13,043 nt of DNA from an uncultured Eubacteriales bacterium (GCA_902766185.1 CACXCQ010000002.1:1-13043), one strand, 5' to 3'. Counted from the stretch's first letter, positions 1 to 9,280 are shown. Program-made: numbers and translations. Notes: a model not told the origin generated them from the letters alone.

Positions 1-304
1 AGCGCGTTCTTGTTCGCGGTGATCTGCTCCTGCAGAGCCGCCTTCGCTTCATCAGTGTAGGCCTTCGCCGCTGTCAGCGTGGCTGCATCGGCTTCTTCCA
101 GTGCGGTCTTCGCTGCGCTGATCGCGTTCGTCAGTTCCGTTACCTTGCCGGCCAGCGCTTCGTCCTGCGCAGCATCGACTGCTGCCTGGGCTTCTTCGAT
201 GGCTGTCTTCGCCGCGGCGATCTTCGCCGCTACATCCTCATCAGTCGCGTAGGTGTCATCCAGTGCGTCGAGCGCAGCCTTGTTGGCGTCGATCTGCTCC
301 TGCA
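1..304 (-). repeat. About 270-bp (90-residue) periodicity in the coiled-coil region
   Basis: The DNA at 1-34 matches 271-304 at 28 of 34 positions, exactly 270 bases apart. In protein terms, MQEQIDANKAAL at residue 788 recurs as LQEQITANKNA at 878. This suggests a coil built of roughly 90-residue units, with a further unit starting just as the window ends. Similarity outside the 34 bases is weaker. Confidence 0.5.
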
Positions 305-2666
305 TCGCATCAACCTGCTCCTGCAGCTCGTCCAGTTTGCCGGCGATTAACACCACTGTGAACGAACCATTTTCCTCTTTTATGAAGCAGAGATCTGCGC
401 AGAGATCTGTCACGTCGCTGGTGAATGTTCCGCCGGTAATGAATCCTGTGACTAACTCGTTATCCCCATACTGATAACTCGCCACTGCGTCACCGTTCGC
501 GGACTCGAATTCACCGCCGGTAATGCTGGGTTTGGGTGCTCCGCCGGGGTAGCCGCAGGATTCGATGACCAGAGCATCTCCCGTGGATACCGCCCCGCTG
601 CCATTGTATTCGTATTCCGCTTTGGGTCCATGGGCCACGAGCTTGCCGCCTGTGATGTTCAGTTCACCGCTCTTCTGGTAGACTGCCGTCGTTCCGGTGA
701 TCGTGCCCCCGGAGATGCTGGTCGTTCCGTCTCCGGGCAGATAGACAGCGATCTTGTCAGATTCGACGACTGCGCCCTCGTGAATATTGATCGTGGAATT
801 CTTGGTGGTTCCTCCGTTGGTGGCGATAGCGAAATCTTCTCCGCCGTCGATCGTTCCATAAACGTCGAGTGTCTGGTTCTCTGACGTGAAGGCAACTGTG
901 CCTCCCTGCAGAGTAACGCCCTCACCTATCGTAACGTTGTTGTACTTTCCAGTGCATAAGATCATGGCATCGTTGCCATCAGCCGGATCCAGCCCTGTGG
1001 CGATCACTTTGCCGCCTTTATTCTCACTGCTGTCGGTGATGCTGAAGCTCTTCGGACTGGTTTGGGTCCCCGCCCTGCTGAGCAGGATGGCGCAATCCTG
1101 TGCCGATGAGGTGATCGTGTGCCCGTTGAGATCCAGCGTAATATCTTTAGCCATGATGCCTGGAACGAGCCTGGCTGTTGCGGTCAGATCCTTCAGGAGC
1201 TTGTAGGTGCCGTCTGAGCTCAGCATTGTCGCCGAAAACTTCAGATAGGAGACAGTGCCGTTCGGAGCCGTACGTTCTACGACCACACTGTCATCGAGCG
1301 CGCCCTCCGGGATGTCCCCCTTGAAGGTTCCGCCGGTGATCGTCACGACCGGAGCATCTTCATCGGGTACACCATTGCCCGTATAGCTGGCTATGGCATC
1401 AGCGTTTGCGGACTCGATCGTTCCTCCCGTAACAGTCGTCTGCGGCACGCTTCCCGGATAACCGCAGGAATCGATGACCACCGCGTCGCCGGTGGCGTTC
1501 GCGCCATTACCGTTATAGACGTAGTCCGCAGCTTCGCCCGTGGCGATCACTTTTCCGCCGGTGATCTTCAGAGAACCACTCTTCTGATACACCGCCGTTG
1601 TTCCCTGAACCGTTCCGTAGGAAATATTTACCACCCCATCGTTCGGATGGTAAATGGCAATGGAAGAATCCGATGTGACGGTTCCGCCCGTGACGTTCAC
1701 GGTGTATCCGCCCTTGCCGGAGGATCCGTTGCCGGCGATGACGAAGCTATTGGGAGAGTTGAGATCTCCCTTGGTGTTCAGTGTGGCTGCGCCGAACAGT
1801 GTCACACAGCAATCGCCTGCAGATGAAACGCTGACGCCTTTGCCGATCGTCAGCTCCGCTTCACTTCCGGGCTCATCTGTGGTGTCGAGATTGAACGCTC
1901 TGGCGTTGGTTCCAGCCGCGACTATGCCACCGCCCTGACCGCTGTTGATCACATTCAGGCTGCCCTTTTTAATGGTGAGCAAAGCTCCGAATTTATTAGG
2001 ACTATAATTTGCGTTAAAGTTGACGGTATGTCCATTGAGATCCAGGGTAAACGCCTTCTCCTCGTTCAGCGTCATCTTGCTGAAATTCGTGACATTCTGA
2101 TCTTTATTCAAGACAATAGTATCCCCGTTCTGCGCTGCGTTGAACGCCGCAAGCAGCGTAGCATACGGTGTCTTCGTTCCGTCTTCAGATACGGTCTGGG
2201 CCGGAGCCAGGTCATATTTGACGGTTTTGCTGGCAGATTTGCTTCCAGCTCCATTCGTCATGGTCAGCCAGACCTTCACCGTTCCCGGTTCGTTAAAGGT
2301 CACCAGGCCGTTATCATCAACTGAAGCAATCGTTTCGTACGACTGGGCGTTTCCCGGCTCCGTCGCGTCTGTGGCCGTGATCGTCCACGCGATATCAACA
2401 TTGTCCGGAACCTCCACATAGGAATTTCCGCCTTCGTACTTGATCTTGGGGATCGTGCCCTGCGTCGTCTTTGCAGGAATCGGATCCTCATCCGATAAAT
2501 AATAGATATTCGGGACACTCCAGGTATCGTAATACTTGATCACCTGGTCTCCCTCCGCGTGTACTGCCGCCGGCGCCATGCCGATGGCCATCAATAGAGA
2601 AAGGACTGCTGCGAATAATAGCTTCGTCGGTAGTCTTTTCTGTTTCCCCTTGTGCGCTGTAAACAC
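1..2666 (-). CDS. Large secreted surface protein: Ig-like region, two beta-helix-like modules, Ala-rich coiled coil (3' partial)
   Basis: This reading frame is open for 888 codons from a GTG at 2666 to the left edge, so the C-terminus is missing. The start is supported by AAGGAG seven bases upstream and by an immediate signal peptide: basic residues 6-15, a hydrophobic stretch at about 16-35 and a likely cleavage after VHA (residue 37). Residues about 70-150 resemble a bacterial Ig-like domain (ASVDDNGLVTF...GTVKVWLT). Residues about 165-770 form two related modules, each with LDLNGHT, TAVYQKSG, ITGG and SCGYPG motifs. These short glycine-rich strands resemble right-handed beta-helix or carbohydrate-binding adhesins. 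From about 774 onward the chain is an alanine-rich, heptad-like coil. By family resemblance it is an exported wall- or membrane-attached adhesin or stalk protein, but the anchor is outside the window and the ligand is unknown. It follows the GDP-fucose operon on the same strand. No catalytic motif was recognised. Confidence 0.85.
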   Translation of the reverse strand, partial: MFTAHKGKQKRLPTKLLFAAVLSLLMAIGMAPAAVHAEGDQVIKYYDTWSVPNIYYLSDEDPIPAKTTQGTIPKIKYEGGNSYVEVPDNVDIAWTITATDATEPGNAQSYETIASVDDNGLVTFNEPGTVKVWLTMTNGAGSKSASKTVKYDLAPAQTVSEDGTKTPYATLLAAFNAAQNGDTIVLNKDQNVTNFSKMTLNEEKAFTLDLNGHTVNFNANYSPNKFGALLTIKKGSLNVINSGQGGGIVAAGTNARAFNLDTTDEPGSEAELTIGKGVSVSSAGDCCVTLFGAATLNTKGDLNSPNSFVIAGNGSSGKGGYTVNVTGGTVTSDSSIAIYHPNDGVVNISYGTVQGTTAVYQKSGSLKITGGKVIATGEAADYVYNGNGANATGDAVVIDSCGYPGSVPQTTVTGGTIESANADAIASYTGNGVPDEDAPVVTITGGTFKGDIPEGALDDSVVVERTAPNGTVSYLKFSATMLSSDGTYKLLKDLTATARLVPGIMAKDITLDLNGHTITSSAQDCAILLSRAGTQTSPKSFSITDSSENKGGKVIATGLDPADGNDAMILCTGKYNNVTIGEGVTLQGGTVAFTSENQTLDVYGTIDGGEDFAIATNGGTTKNSTINIHEGAVVESDKIAVYLPGDGTTSISGGTITGTTAVYQKSGELNITGGKLVAHGPKAEYEYNGSGAVSTGDALVIESCGYPGGAPKPSITGGEFESANGDAVASYQYGDNELVTGFITGGTFTSDVTDLCADLCFIKEENGSFTVVLIAGKLDELQEQVDAMQEQIDANKAALDALDDTYATDEDVAAKIAAAKTAIEEAQAAVDAAQDEALAGKVTELTNAISAAKTALEEADAATLTAAKAYTDEAKAALQEQITANKNA
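357..1265 (-). repeat. Beta-helix-like module 2 of the surface protein
   Basis: Residues about 468-770. LDLNGHT at 511, AVYQKSG at 661 and SCGYPG at 703 match module 1 with a 303-residue shift; the ITGGTF motif near the end is shifted by 300. The DNA of the two modules is diverged, so the duplication is not recent. The limits are approximate. Confidence 0.75.
1266..2174 (-). repeat. Beta-helix-like module 1 of the surface protein
   Basis: Residues about 165-467 of the secreted protein. Landmarks are LDLNGHT at 208, AVYQKSG at 358 and SCGYPG at 400. The same landmarks recur in module 2 at a constant offset of 303 residues, which indicates an internal tandem duplication. The module limits are approximate. 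Confidence 0.75.
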
Positions 2667-2744
2667 TCTTCCTCTCCTTTCCTCTATTAAAGCAATAGCG
2701 TACAAAAAAGCAATCAAAAACACCCCTAAAAGTGATGCACCTTC

Positions 2745-2773
2745 ATTGTAGCACTTTGCCGGGATGTTGTTCA
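2745..2773 (-). promoter_or_regulatory. Candidate sigma-A promoter for the surface protein gene
   Basis: On the minus strand there is TGAACA (2773-2768, 4/6 to the -35 consensus), a 17-base spacer and TACAAT (2750-2745, 5/6 to the -10). It lies about 80 bases upstream of the GTG start and gives a T-rich leader. Confidence 0.5.
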
Positions 2774-2841
2774 GTTGTTCTCGTGTCTTTTTTTACGAGC
2801 AAACTTGCGCAAATATCGGGAGCTGTTGGAATATGGACCTT

Positions 2842-4185
2842 CTACCGTCCCCCGCGCAAATCGTTCTTTTTTTGCACCTCGCCATGCTTGATCTTGTCCT
2901 CCGCTGAGATCTCCTCTCCCAGCTGGACTTCGATGAGTTTCAGCTCGCTGTCGGCGATGACGGTATGGCGGCATCCCGCGGCCATGGTGATCACATCCCC
3001 GGAGCGAACCGGTCGCTCCTCACCGTCGATGATGGTCCTTCCCTCGCCGCTGATCACTACCCAGACTTCATCCCGCCGCTGGTGGCTGTGGTAATTCATG
3101 GAGTGGCCGGGATTCAGCGTCACCTTGATGGTCAGCGCGTCGCTCTCCACATCCATCACCCGGTAGCTCCCCCAGGATTTCTCCGCAAACATCACCTGCC
3201 GCGCGAAGGAATCCGCATAGGGTTTGATATAGGAACTCTGTCCTTTGTCCGCTACCAGGATCCCCTCCGGAGAGGCCGAGATCACCACATCATTAAGCCC
3301 CATGGCCAGGACAGGCACGTCCAGATCGTTGATGATGTGCACATTGTCGCAGTCCCCGCTCATCACGCCTTCGCCGATCACCGCATCCTCCAGGGATTCT
3401 GTCAGGGTGTTCCACGTGCCGATATCCTTCCAGTCCCCGGCGAACCGCTTCACCCGAAGCCTCTCCTCCTTTTCCACTACGGCGTAATCAAAGGAGATGG
3501 GCTCCAGCTCCGCGTACTTTTCGTACAGCTCATCGTAGCTGCGCAAGCCAGTGAGCTGCGCGGTCTTTTCCCGAAGGTATCCCAGCCTGCAGGCGAACAC
3601 GCCGCCATTCCACAGCGCGCCCCGGGAAATGTATTCCGCGGCCATCTCCGCCGAGGGCTTTTCCGCAAAGGCAGATACGGCCGAGATCTCCTCCCCTGTT
3701 TCGGGCAGTATATAGCCGTATTTCTCAGACGGATACGTCGGCTCGATCCCCATCAGAGAGATGTTTGCTTCACCGTCCTTTGCCATCTCCGCAAGATCCC
3801 CCAGCATCGCAAAATAGCCGTCGTCCACATACGGATCCACCGGGCAGATGACCAGCGGCTCCTCTTCCCCCGCGCCCTTCACATCCAGCAGATACGCGGC
3901 TGCCAGAGCGATGGCGGGGAAAGTATCCCTGCGGCAGGGCTCGACGGAAATGTCCACATCCTTTCCCAACTGGTTTCGCACGGCGGGAACCTGAGCGCCC
4001 GAAGTGGCCACCATCACCTCCGCATCCGGAAGGACCGCCCTGATTTTGCGAAAGACCCGCTGGATCATGGATTCATAAGCGCCACCCTCTGCAGGAAAAA
4101 GCTTCAGGAACTGCTTGGATCTCACTTCGTTGGACAGGGGCCAGAGCCGCCTGCCGGAACCCCCGGAAAGCAATACGGTATGCAT
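2842..4185 (-). CDS. manC: Mannose-1-phosphate guanylyltransferase with type II mannose-6-phosphate isomerase-like cupin
   Basis: Makes GDP-mannose from mannose-1-phosphate and GTP in the cytoplasm, supplying Gmd and Fcl encoded just upstream. The 447-residue length fits the ManC/CpsB family. The N-terminal nucleotidyltransferase opens with the pyrophosphorylase signature LSGGSGRRLWPLS at residues 6-18, followed by KQF at 24-26. FAEKP (173-177), LWNGGVF (191-197) and DWKDIGTWN (251-259) are further family blocks. Residues about 325-435 form a cupin with likely metal ligands in YHSHQRRDEVWVV (His366, His368, Glu373) and His407. Whether the cupin still isomerises mannose-6-phosphate cannot be told from sequence. 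The ATG lies one base after the fcl stop, with GGGAGGAG inside the fcl 3' end, so translation is coupled. No phosphomannomutase gene is present here, so mannose-1-phosphate must come from elsewhere. Confidence 0.95.
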   Translation of the reverse strand: MHTVLLSGGSGRRLWPLSNEVRSKQFLKLFPAEGGAYESMIQRVFRKIRAVLPDAEVMVATSGAQVPAVRNQLGKDVDISVEPCRRDTFPAIALAAAYLLDVKGAGEEEPLVICPVDPYVDDGYFAMLGDLAEMAKDGEANISLMGIEPTYPSEKYGYILPETGEEISAVSAFAEKPSAEMAAEYISRGALWNGGVFACRLGYLREKTAQLTGLRSYDELYEKYAELEPISFDYAVVEKEERLRVKRFAGDWKDIGTWNTLTESLEDAVIGEGVMSGDCDNVHIINDLDVPVLAMGLNDVVISASPEGILVADKGQSSYIKPYADSFARQVMFAEKSWGSYRVMDVESDALTIKVTLNPGHSMNYHSHQRRDEVWVVISGEGRTIIDGEERPVRSGDVITMAAGCRHTVIADSELKLIEVQLGEEISAEDKIKHGEVQKKNDLRGGR

Positions 4186-4186
4186 G

Positions 4187-5131
4187 TCAGACTCCTCCCT
4201 CTCGCCGTGCGCCCTTCAGAAAATCCGCGTACGCCAGCCGCAGTCCATCCTCCAGATCCGTCCGGCAGCGCCAGCCCATGCTCTCTGCCTTTGCGCAGTC
4301 CAGAACCTTTCGCGGCGTTCCGTTTGGCCTGGAGGTATCCCACCGGATCTCGCCGTCAAACCCCACGGTCTTCGCCACCAGCTCCGCCAGTTCGCGAATG
4401 GAGATCTCTCTGCCGGAGCCGGCGTTCACCGTCTCGCTGCCGCTATATTCCTTCATCAGGAGCACGCAAAGGCTGGCCAGATCGTCCACGTAAAGGAACT
4501 CCCGCAGCGGCGAGCCGTCCCCCCAGCAGGTCACGTGCTCCGCGCCGGCCTCCTTCGCTTCGTGGAAACGGCGGAGCATCCCGGGGATAACGTGGCTGTT
4601 CTCGGGATGGTAATTGTCGTTGGGTCCATAGAGATTGCAGGGCATGACGGAGATGAACTCCGCCCCCTGTTGCCGGTTCAGGTATTCGCAGTACTTCAGG
4701 CCGGAGATCTTCGCCAGGGCATAGGCCTCGTTGGTCTGCTCCAGCGCTCCCGTCAGCAGGCTGTCCTCACGGATCGGCTGGGGCGCCAGTCGGGGATAGA
4801 TGCAGGAGGAACCCAGAAATTCCAGCTTCCTGCAGCCGTTCTGCCAGGCGGACCGAATCACGTTCATCTCGATCATCATGTTTTCGTACATGAAGTCAGC
4901 CATCGCGGCCATGTTGCCCGCGATGCCTCCCACCTTCGCGGCAGCCAGAAAAACGTACTCCGGCCGCTCCTCCGCGAAGAACCGCTCCACTTCGTCCTGC
5001 CTCGTCAGATCCAGCTGCTCGTGGCTCCGGATGATCAGGTTGGTGTACCCTTGCCGGATCAATTCTCTGCAGATCGCCGATCCCACCATGCCCTGGTGCC
5101 CGGCGACATATATTTTCGCGCTTTTGTTCAT
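4187..5131 (-). CDS. fcl: GDP-L-fucose synthase (GDP-4-keto-6-deoxymannose epimerase/reductase)
   Basis: Catalyses the last step to GDP-L-fucose: 3,5-epimerisation and NADPH reduction of GDP-4-keto-6-deoxymannose. The 314-residue chain is an extended short-chain dehydrogenase close in length to E. coli Fcl (WcaG). The nucleotide-binding loop GHQGMVG is at residues 11-17. The family block GSSCIYP is at 107-113, and the catalytic set is Ser108, Tyr137 and Lys141 (AYALAK). [19 protein letters not shown], at about 167-184, is a hallmark of this enzyme rather than of other SDR epimerases. The ATG overlaps the gmd stop in an ATGA, preceded by AGGAG within gmd, so gmd and fcl are translationally coupled. 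No truncation or missing catalytic residue is seen. Confidence 0.96.
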   Translation of the reverse strand: MNKSAKIYVAGHQGMVGSAICRELIRQGYTNLIIRSHEQLDLTRQDEVERFFAEERPEYVFLAAAKVGGIAGNMAAMADFMYENMMIEMNVIRSAWQNGCRKLEFLGSSCIYPRLAPQPIREDSLLTGALEQTNEAYALAKISGLKYCEYLNRQQGAEFISVMPCNLYGPNDNYHPENSHVIPGMLRRFHEAKEAGAEHVTCWGDGSPLREFLYVDDLASLCVLLMKEYSGSETVNAGSGREISIRELAELVAKTVGFDGEIRWDTSRPNGTPRKVLDCAKAESMGWRCRTDLEDGLRLAYADFLKGARREGGV

Positions 5132-6165
5132 GCCCCGCTCTCCTGCCTTGCCAGTTTCCGGTCGTGCTCCGCCATGATGCGGATCAATTCCTCATAGGAG
5201 GTCTTTCGCGGATCCCATCCCAGGACTTCCCTGGCTTTGGACGGGTCCCCCAGAAGCGTGTCCACCTCCGTTGGCCGGAACCACCTGGGGTTGACGCAGA
5301 CCAGCATCCTGCCGGTGGCCGCATCGTATCCCTTCTCATCGATCCCCTCGCCTTCCCAGCGGATCTCGATCCCGTTGCAGGCAAAGGCTTTTTCCGCGAA
5401 GTCCCGGACGGTGTGCTGCTCGCCTGTTGCGATGACGAAATCGTCCGGCTCGTCGTGCTGCAGCATCAGCCACATGCACTCCACGTAGTCCTTCGCGTAG
5501 CCCCAGTCACGCAGGCTGTCCAGATTCCCCAGCTCCAAATGATCCTGCAGCCCTTCGGCGATCCTCGCCGCGGCCAGCGTGATCTTGCGGGTGACAAACT
5601 CTTCGCCCCGCCGCTCCGACTCGTGATTGAAGAGGATGCCGTTGCAGGCGAACATGCCGTAGGCCTCCCGGTATTCCCGGGTGATCCAGAAGCCGTACTG
5701 CTTCGCGACGGCGTATGGGCTGTAGGGATGAAATGGCGTGGTCTCCTTCTGGGGCACTTCCTCGACCTTGCCGAACAGCTCCGATGTAGAGGCCTGATAG
5801 ATGCGCGCCGTATCTCCCAGTCCGGCTATGCGCACTGCTTCCAGGACCCGCAGCGCTCCCAGCGCGTCCACGTCGCCGCTGTACTCCGGCACATCGAAGG
5901 ACACCTGCACGTGAGACTGGGCCGCCAGGTTGTAGATCTCCGCAGGCTTCGTCTCCGCGATGATCCTGATCAGGGACGAACTGTCGGTCACATCTCCGTC
6001 GTGGAGCGTGATCCTGTCCAGAATGTGCTGAATGCGCCCGGTGTTGGGCACCGACGCTCTCCTGACGATCCCGTGAACGTCATAGTCCTTCTCCAGCAGA
6101 AGCTCCGCCAGATAGGATCCGTCCTGCCCCGTGATCCCGGTGATCAATGCTGTTTTCTTTTTCAT
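5128..6165 (-). CDS. gmd: GDP-mannose 4,6-dehydratase
   Basis: Converts GDP-D-mannose to GDP-4-keto-6-deoxy-D-mannose, the first committed step towards GDP-L-fucose. The frame is open back to 6324, but the ATG at 6165 is chosen. GAGGAG lies nine bases upstream, the protein then begins [16 protein letters not shown] as the family does, and the longer version would run through the groEL terminator and the gmd promoter. The result is 345 residues, normal for Gmd. The cofactor loop is GITGQDG (10-16). The catalytic residues are Thr127 and Glu129 in STSE, with Tyr151 and Lys155 in [23 protein letters not shown] is the Gmd-specific block; the family more often has NHESPRRGE, so Glu replaces Pro here. 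First gene of the gmd-fcl-manC operon; its stop overlaps the fcl start. Confidence 0.96.
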   Translation of the reverse strand: MKKKTALITGITGQDGSYLAELLLEKDYDVHGIVRRASVPNTGRIQHILDRITLHDGDVTDSSSLIRIIAETKPAEIYNLAAQSHVQVSFDVPEYSGDVDALGALRVLEAVRIAGLGDTARIYQASTSELFGKVEEVPQKETTPFHPYSPYAVAKQYGFWITREYREAYGMFACNGILFNHESERRGEEFVTRKITLAAARIAEGLQDHLELGNLDSLRDWGYAKDYVECMWLMLQHDEPDDFVIATGEQHTVRDFAEKAFACNGIEIRWEGEGIDEKGYDAATGRMLVCVNPRWFRPTEVDTLLGDPSKAREVLGWDPRKTSYEELIRIMAEHDRKLARQESGA

Positions 6166-6213
6166 GCTTCTATGCTCCTCGGTTTTCCCGTTCTGTTCCT
6201 GAGTGTTTCTCTT

Positions 6214-6242
6214 ATTATACCCATACCCGCTTCTGTTTTCGA
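6214..6242 (-). promoter_or_regulatory. Promoter of the gmd-fcl-manC operon
   Basis: On the minus strand there is TCGAAA (6242-6237, 4/6 to the -35), a 17-base spacer and a perfect TATAAT (6219-6214). It sits between the groEL terminator and the gmd ribosome binding site, giving a leader of about 40 bases. No obvious operator was seen. Confidence 0.65.
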
Positions 6243-6274
6243 CCTTTTCGGGGAAAATGTCTGATCGAGGCACA

Positions 6275-6312
6275 GAAAAAAGAGCTGCCGCACGGATCCG
6301 TGCAGCAGCTCT
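6275..6312 (-). terminator. Rho-independent terminator of groESL
   Basis: On the minus strand, AGAGCTGCTGCACG and CGTGCGGCAGCTCT form a 14-pair stem (one T-G pair) with a GATC loop, followed by a run of T (6280-6275). It lies 35 bases beyond the groEL stop and separates groESL from the gmd operon. Confidence 0.9.
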
Positions 6313-6346
6313 TTCTATTGTCATTCATGCGTCATTCATGCTGTCC

Positions 6347-8002
<1,656 letters not shown>

Positions 8003-8035
8003 TTAATATTATTTGCTTATTTCTCCGGTCGAATG

Positions 8036-8314
8036 TTACTCCACGATCGCCAGGATGTCTCTCTGGCTCATGATCATGACTTCTTCGCCCTTGAATTTGA
8101 CTTCTGTTCCTGCATATTTTGAGAAGATGACCTTATCGCCCACCTTCAGTTCCATTTTCTCATCCTCGGTTCCCGGTCCCACGGCCAGGACTTCTGCCAT
8201 CTGGGGCTTCTCCTGTGCAGAGCCCGGCAGAACGATTCCGCTGGCGGTCTTCTCTTCCGCGACCATTTCCTTGATGACGACTCTTGTTCCTAACGGCTTG
8301 ATTCCATAACTCAT
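8036..8314 (-). CDS. groES: Co-chaperonin GroES (Hsp10)
   Basis: Heptameric lid that binds the GroEL ring and closes the folding chamber. At 92 residues it has the normal size. The N-terminal strand is [15 protein letters not shown]. The mobile loop that contacts GroEL is at residues about 20-37 ([17 protein letters not shown]), with the hydrophobic IVL tripeptide. [17 protein letters not shown] is the usual C-terminal block. AAGGAG lies seven bases before the ATG. First gene of the groESL operon, preceded by a sigma-A promoter and a CIRCE operator. Confidence 0.98.
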   Translation of the reverse strand: MSYGIKPLGTRVVIKEMVAEEKTASGIVLPGSAQEKPQMAEVLAVGPGTEDEKMELKVGDKVIFSKYAGTEVKFKGEEVMIMSQRDILAIVE

Positions 8315-8339
8315 GTTATCTCTCCTTTACTTTAATAAT

Positions 8340-8354
8340 GAGCCTTGGCGGCTC
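8340..8354 (-). other. Small hairpin in the groESL 5' leader
   Basis: On the minus strand, GAGCC and GGCTC pair around a GCCAA loop, between the CIRCE element and the groES ribosome binding site. It has no T-run, so it is not a terminator. It might affect mRNA stability, but that is inference. Confidence 0.4.
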
Positions 8355-8367
8355 GATTTTTCTTCTG

Positions 8368-8394
8368 TTAGCACTCACCTCTAACGAGTGCCAA
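8368..8394. promoter_or_regulatory. CIRCE operator (HrcA binding site)
   Basis: TTAGCACTC, nine bases, GAGTGCCAA. This is the CIRCE inverted repeat (TTAGCACTC-N9-GAGTGCTAA) with one mismatch in the right arm. It begins right after the -10 box and covers the expected transcription start, the usual place for HrcA repression of groESL. hrcA itself is not in the window. Confidence 0.95.
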
Positions 8395-8398
8395 CTAT

Positions 8399-8427
8399 AC
8401 TTTACAACGCTCGTGTCCTTCTGTCAA
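8399..8427 (-). promoter_or_regulatory. Sigma-A promoter of groESL
   Basis: On the minus strand there is a perfect TTGACA (8427-8422), a 17-base spacer and TAAAGT (8404-8399, 4/6). The start point falls at about 8392, inside CIRCE. A strong -35 with a downstream CIRCE is the standard class I heat-shock arrangement. Confidence 0.8.
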
Positions 8428-8452
8428 CTGGTTTTCGCAAAGTTTTTCCTGA

Positions 8453-9280
8453 TCAGACCAGGCGGCGCACCTCAAGATCTACCTTCGTGACATTGAACAT
8501 GGTCATGGCTTCGATCTGATGCGCTACCTGTTTTTGATATTCCTCGGCTTTTGCGGGAAGATCCGCGCCGTAGTTGAAGTCCGCCTGAATGTAGAGCTCT
8601 ACGCCCTCTTCCTCTTCCATGCGGTTGTCGCTGATGACGATCTTCACCAGATTTGAAACGGTTCCCAGCTCCTTCTGGACGCAGGCCGCGATATCGGACA
8701 TGACTTTTTCAGAGATCTCATATCCTCCAAGATAACTGTAGGTGGGCCGGACCACGGATTTATCCGCCGCCTCCTTCCAGGGGTTGAGATTCCGGAACAT
8801 CTGCAGCGAGCTTTTCAGGGGAGATACGAAGTATCCGCTGAACTGCCGCTTCAGCTGGAAGGTGGGAGCAGGGATGACGTGCTGACCCATTTCGTGCCTC
8901 TGCTTGTGGGCCGTCTGCCGCTCTTCCTCCGTGGTGATGTCTTCGATGTAGATCCGCTCGTCGATCTCCTCCAGACCCAGGCGTGCCACGATCTTGTCCA
9001 CCATGCGGTCCGAGGTCCCCAGCACCAGCAGGCTGTCGGGATCCGCCTTTTCGATGGCATTCTTCACGCTCTGCATATGATCGTCCTCGTGGAACAGGGC
9101 CGTGCGCACTGCGGCGATCTTCGTCGGCTGGCGTTTTGCGGAGATTCCGGCCATCACTTTGTTGCGGCAGATGAAGAGGCCGTCATCGATGATGGCCTCG
9201 ATATTCTTCTCCCGGCAGATGTTTCCCGCCTGATAACTTTTGCCCGTTCCGCTTTTTCCTACTAGTCCATAGATTTTCAT
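8453..9280 (-). CDS. P-loop NTPase fused to an Asp23/Gls24-like domain
   Basis: Function unknown. The 275-residue protein starts with a clear Walker A motif, GKSGTGKS at residues 8-15. IIDDG (30-34) is a possible acidic nucleotide-site segment; no classical Walker B was seen. Residues about 84-115 (SLLVLGTSDRM...RIYIEDITT) look like core beta strands of the same fold. A distinctive GQHVIPAPTFQLKRQFSGYF block follows at 132-151. Residues about 180-275 resemble the Asp23/Gls24 envelope-stress family: GGYEISEKVMSDIAACVQKELG, then strands with GVELYIQADFNYG, an amphipathic helix and a final VTKVDLEVRRLV. The ribosome binding site is weak (GAGG). It is divergent from the ferredoxin gene and lies just upstream of groESL on the same strand, with no clear terminator between. 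An ATP- or GTP-driven envelope or stress role is inference from the domains only. Confidence 0.85.
   Translation of the reverse strand: MKIYGLVGKSGTGKSYQAGNICREKNIEAIIDDGLFICRNKVMAGISAKRQPTKIAAVRTALFHEDDHMQSVKNAIEKADPDSLLVLGTSDRMVDKIVARLGLEEIDERIYIEDITTEEERQTAHKQRHEMGQHVIPAPTFQLKRQFSGYFVSPLKSSLQMFRNLNPWKEAADKSVVRPTYSYLGGYEISEKVMSDIAACVQKELGTVSNLVKIVISDNRMEEEEGVELYIQADFNYGADLPAKAEEYQKQVAHQIEAMTMFNVTKVDLEVRRLV

Noticed and set aside
2719..2745. Hairpin-like CATCAC/GGGGTG followed by T-runs in the surface-gene leader, as a terminator or attenuator
   Set aside because: The stem has only five pairs plus a mismatch and a T-G pair. It is too weak to call without transcript data.
2965..4590. A 541-codon plus-strand frame opposite manC and fcl
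   Set aside because: It is an antisense shadow spanning two well-supported genes. The product is Arg/Pro/His-rich, as expected from reading GC-rich codons backwards.
5164..6264. A 366-codon plus-strand frame opposite gmd
   Set aside because: It is an antisense shadow of gmd. No family motif is visible, and the gmd evidence is overwhelming.
6166..6324. An N-terminal extension of Gmd to an upstream ATG at 6324
   Set aside because: The extension would be translated from the groEL terminator and the gmd promoter, and it adds residues not found in Gmd. GAGGAG sits correctly before the ATG at 6165.
8450..8464. CCTG/CAGG inverted repeat at the end of the P-loop/Asp23 gene as a terminator
   Set aside because: The stem is four pairs and is followed by A residues, not T, on the gene's strand.
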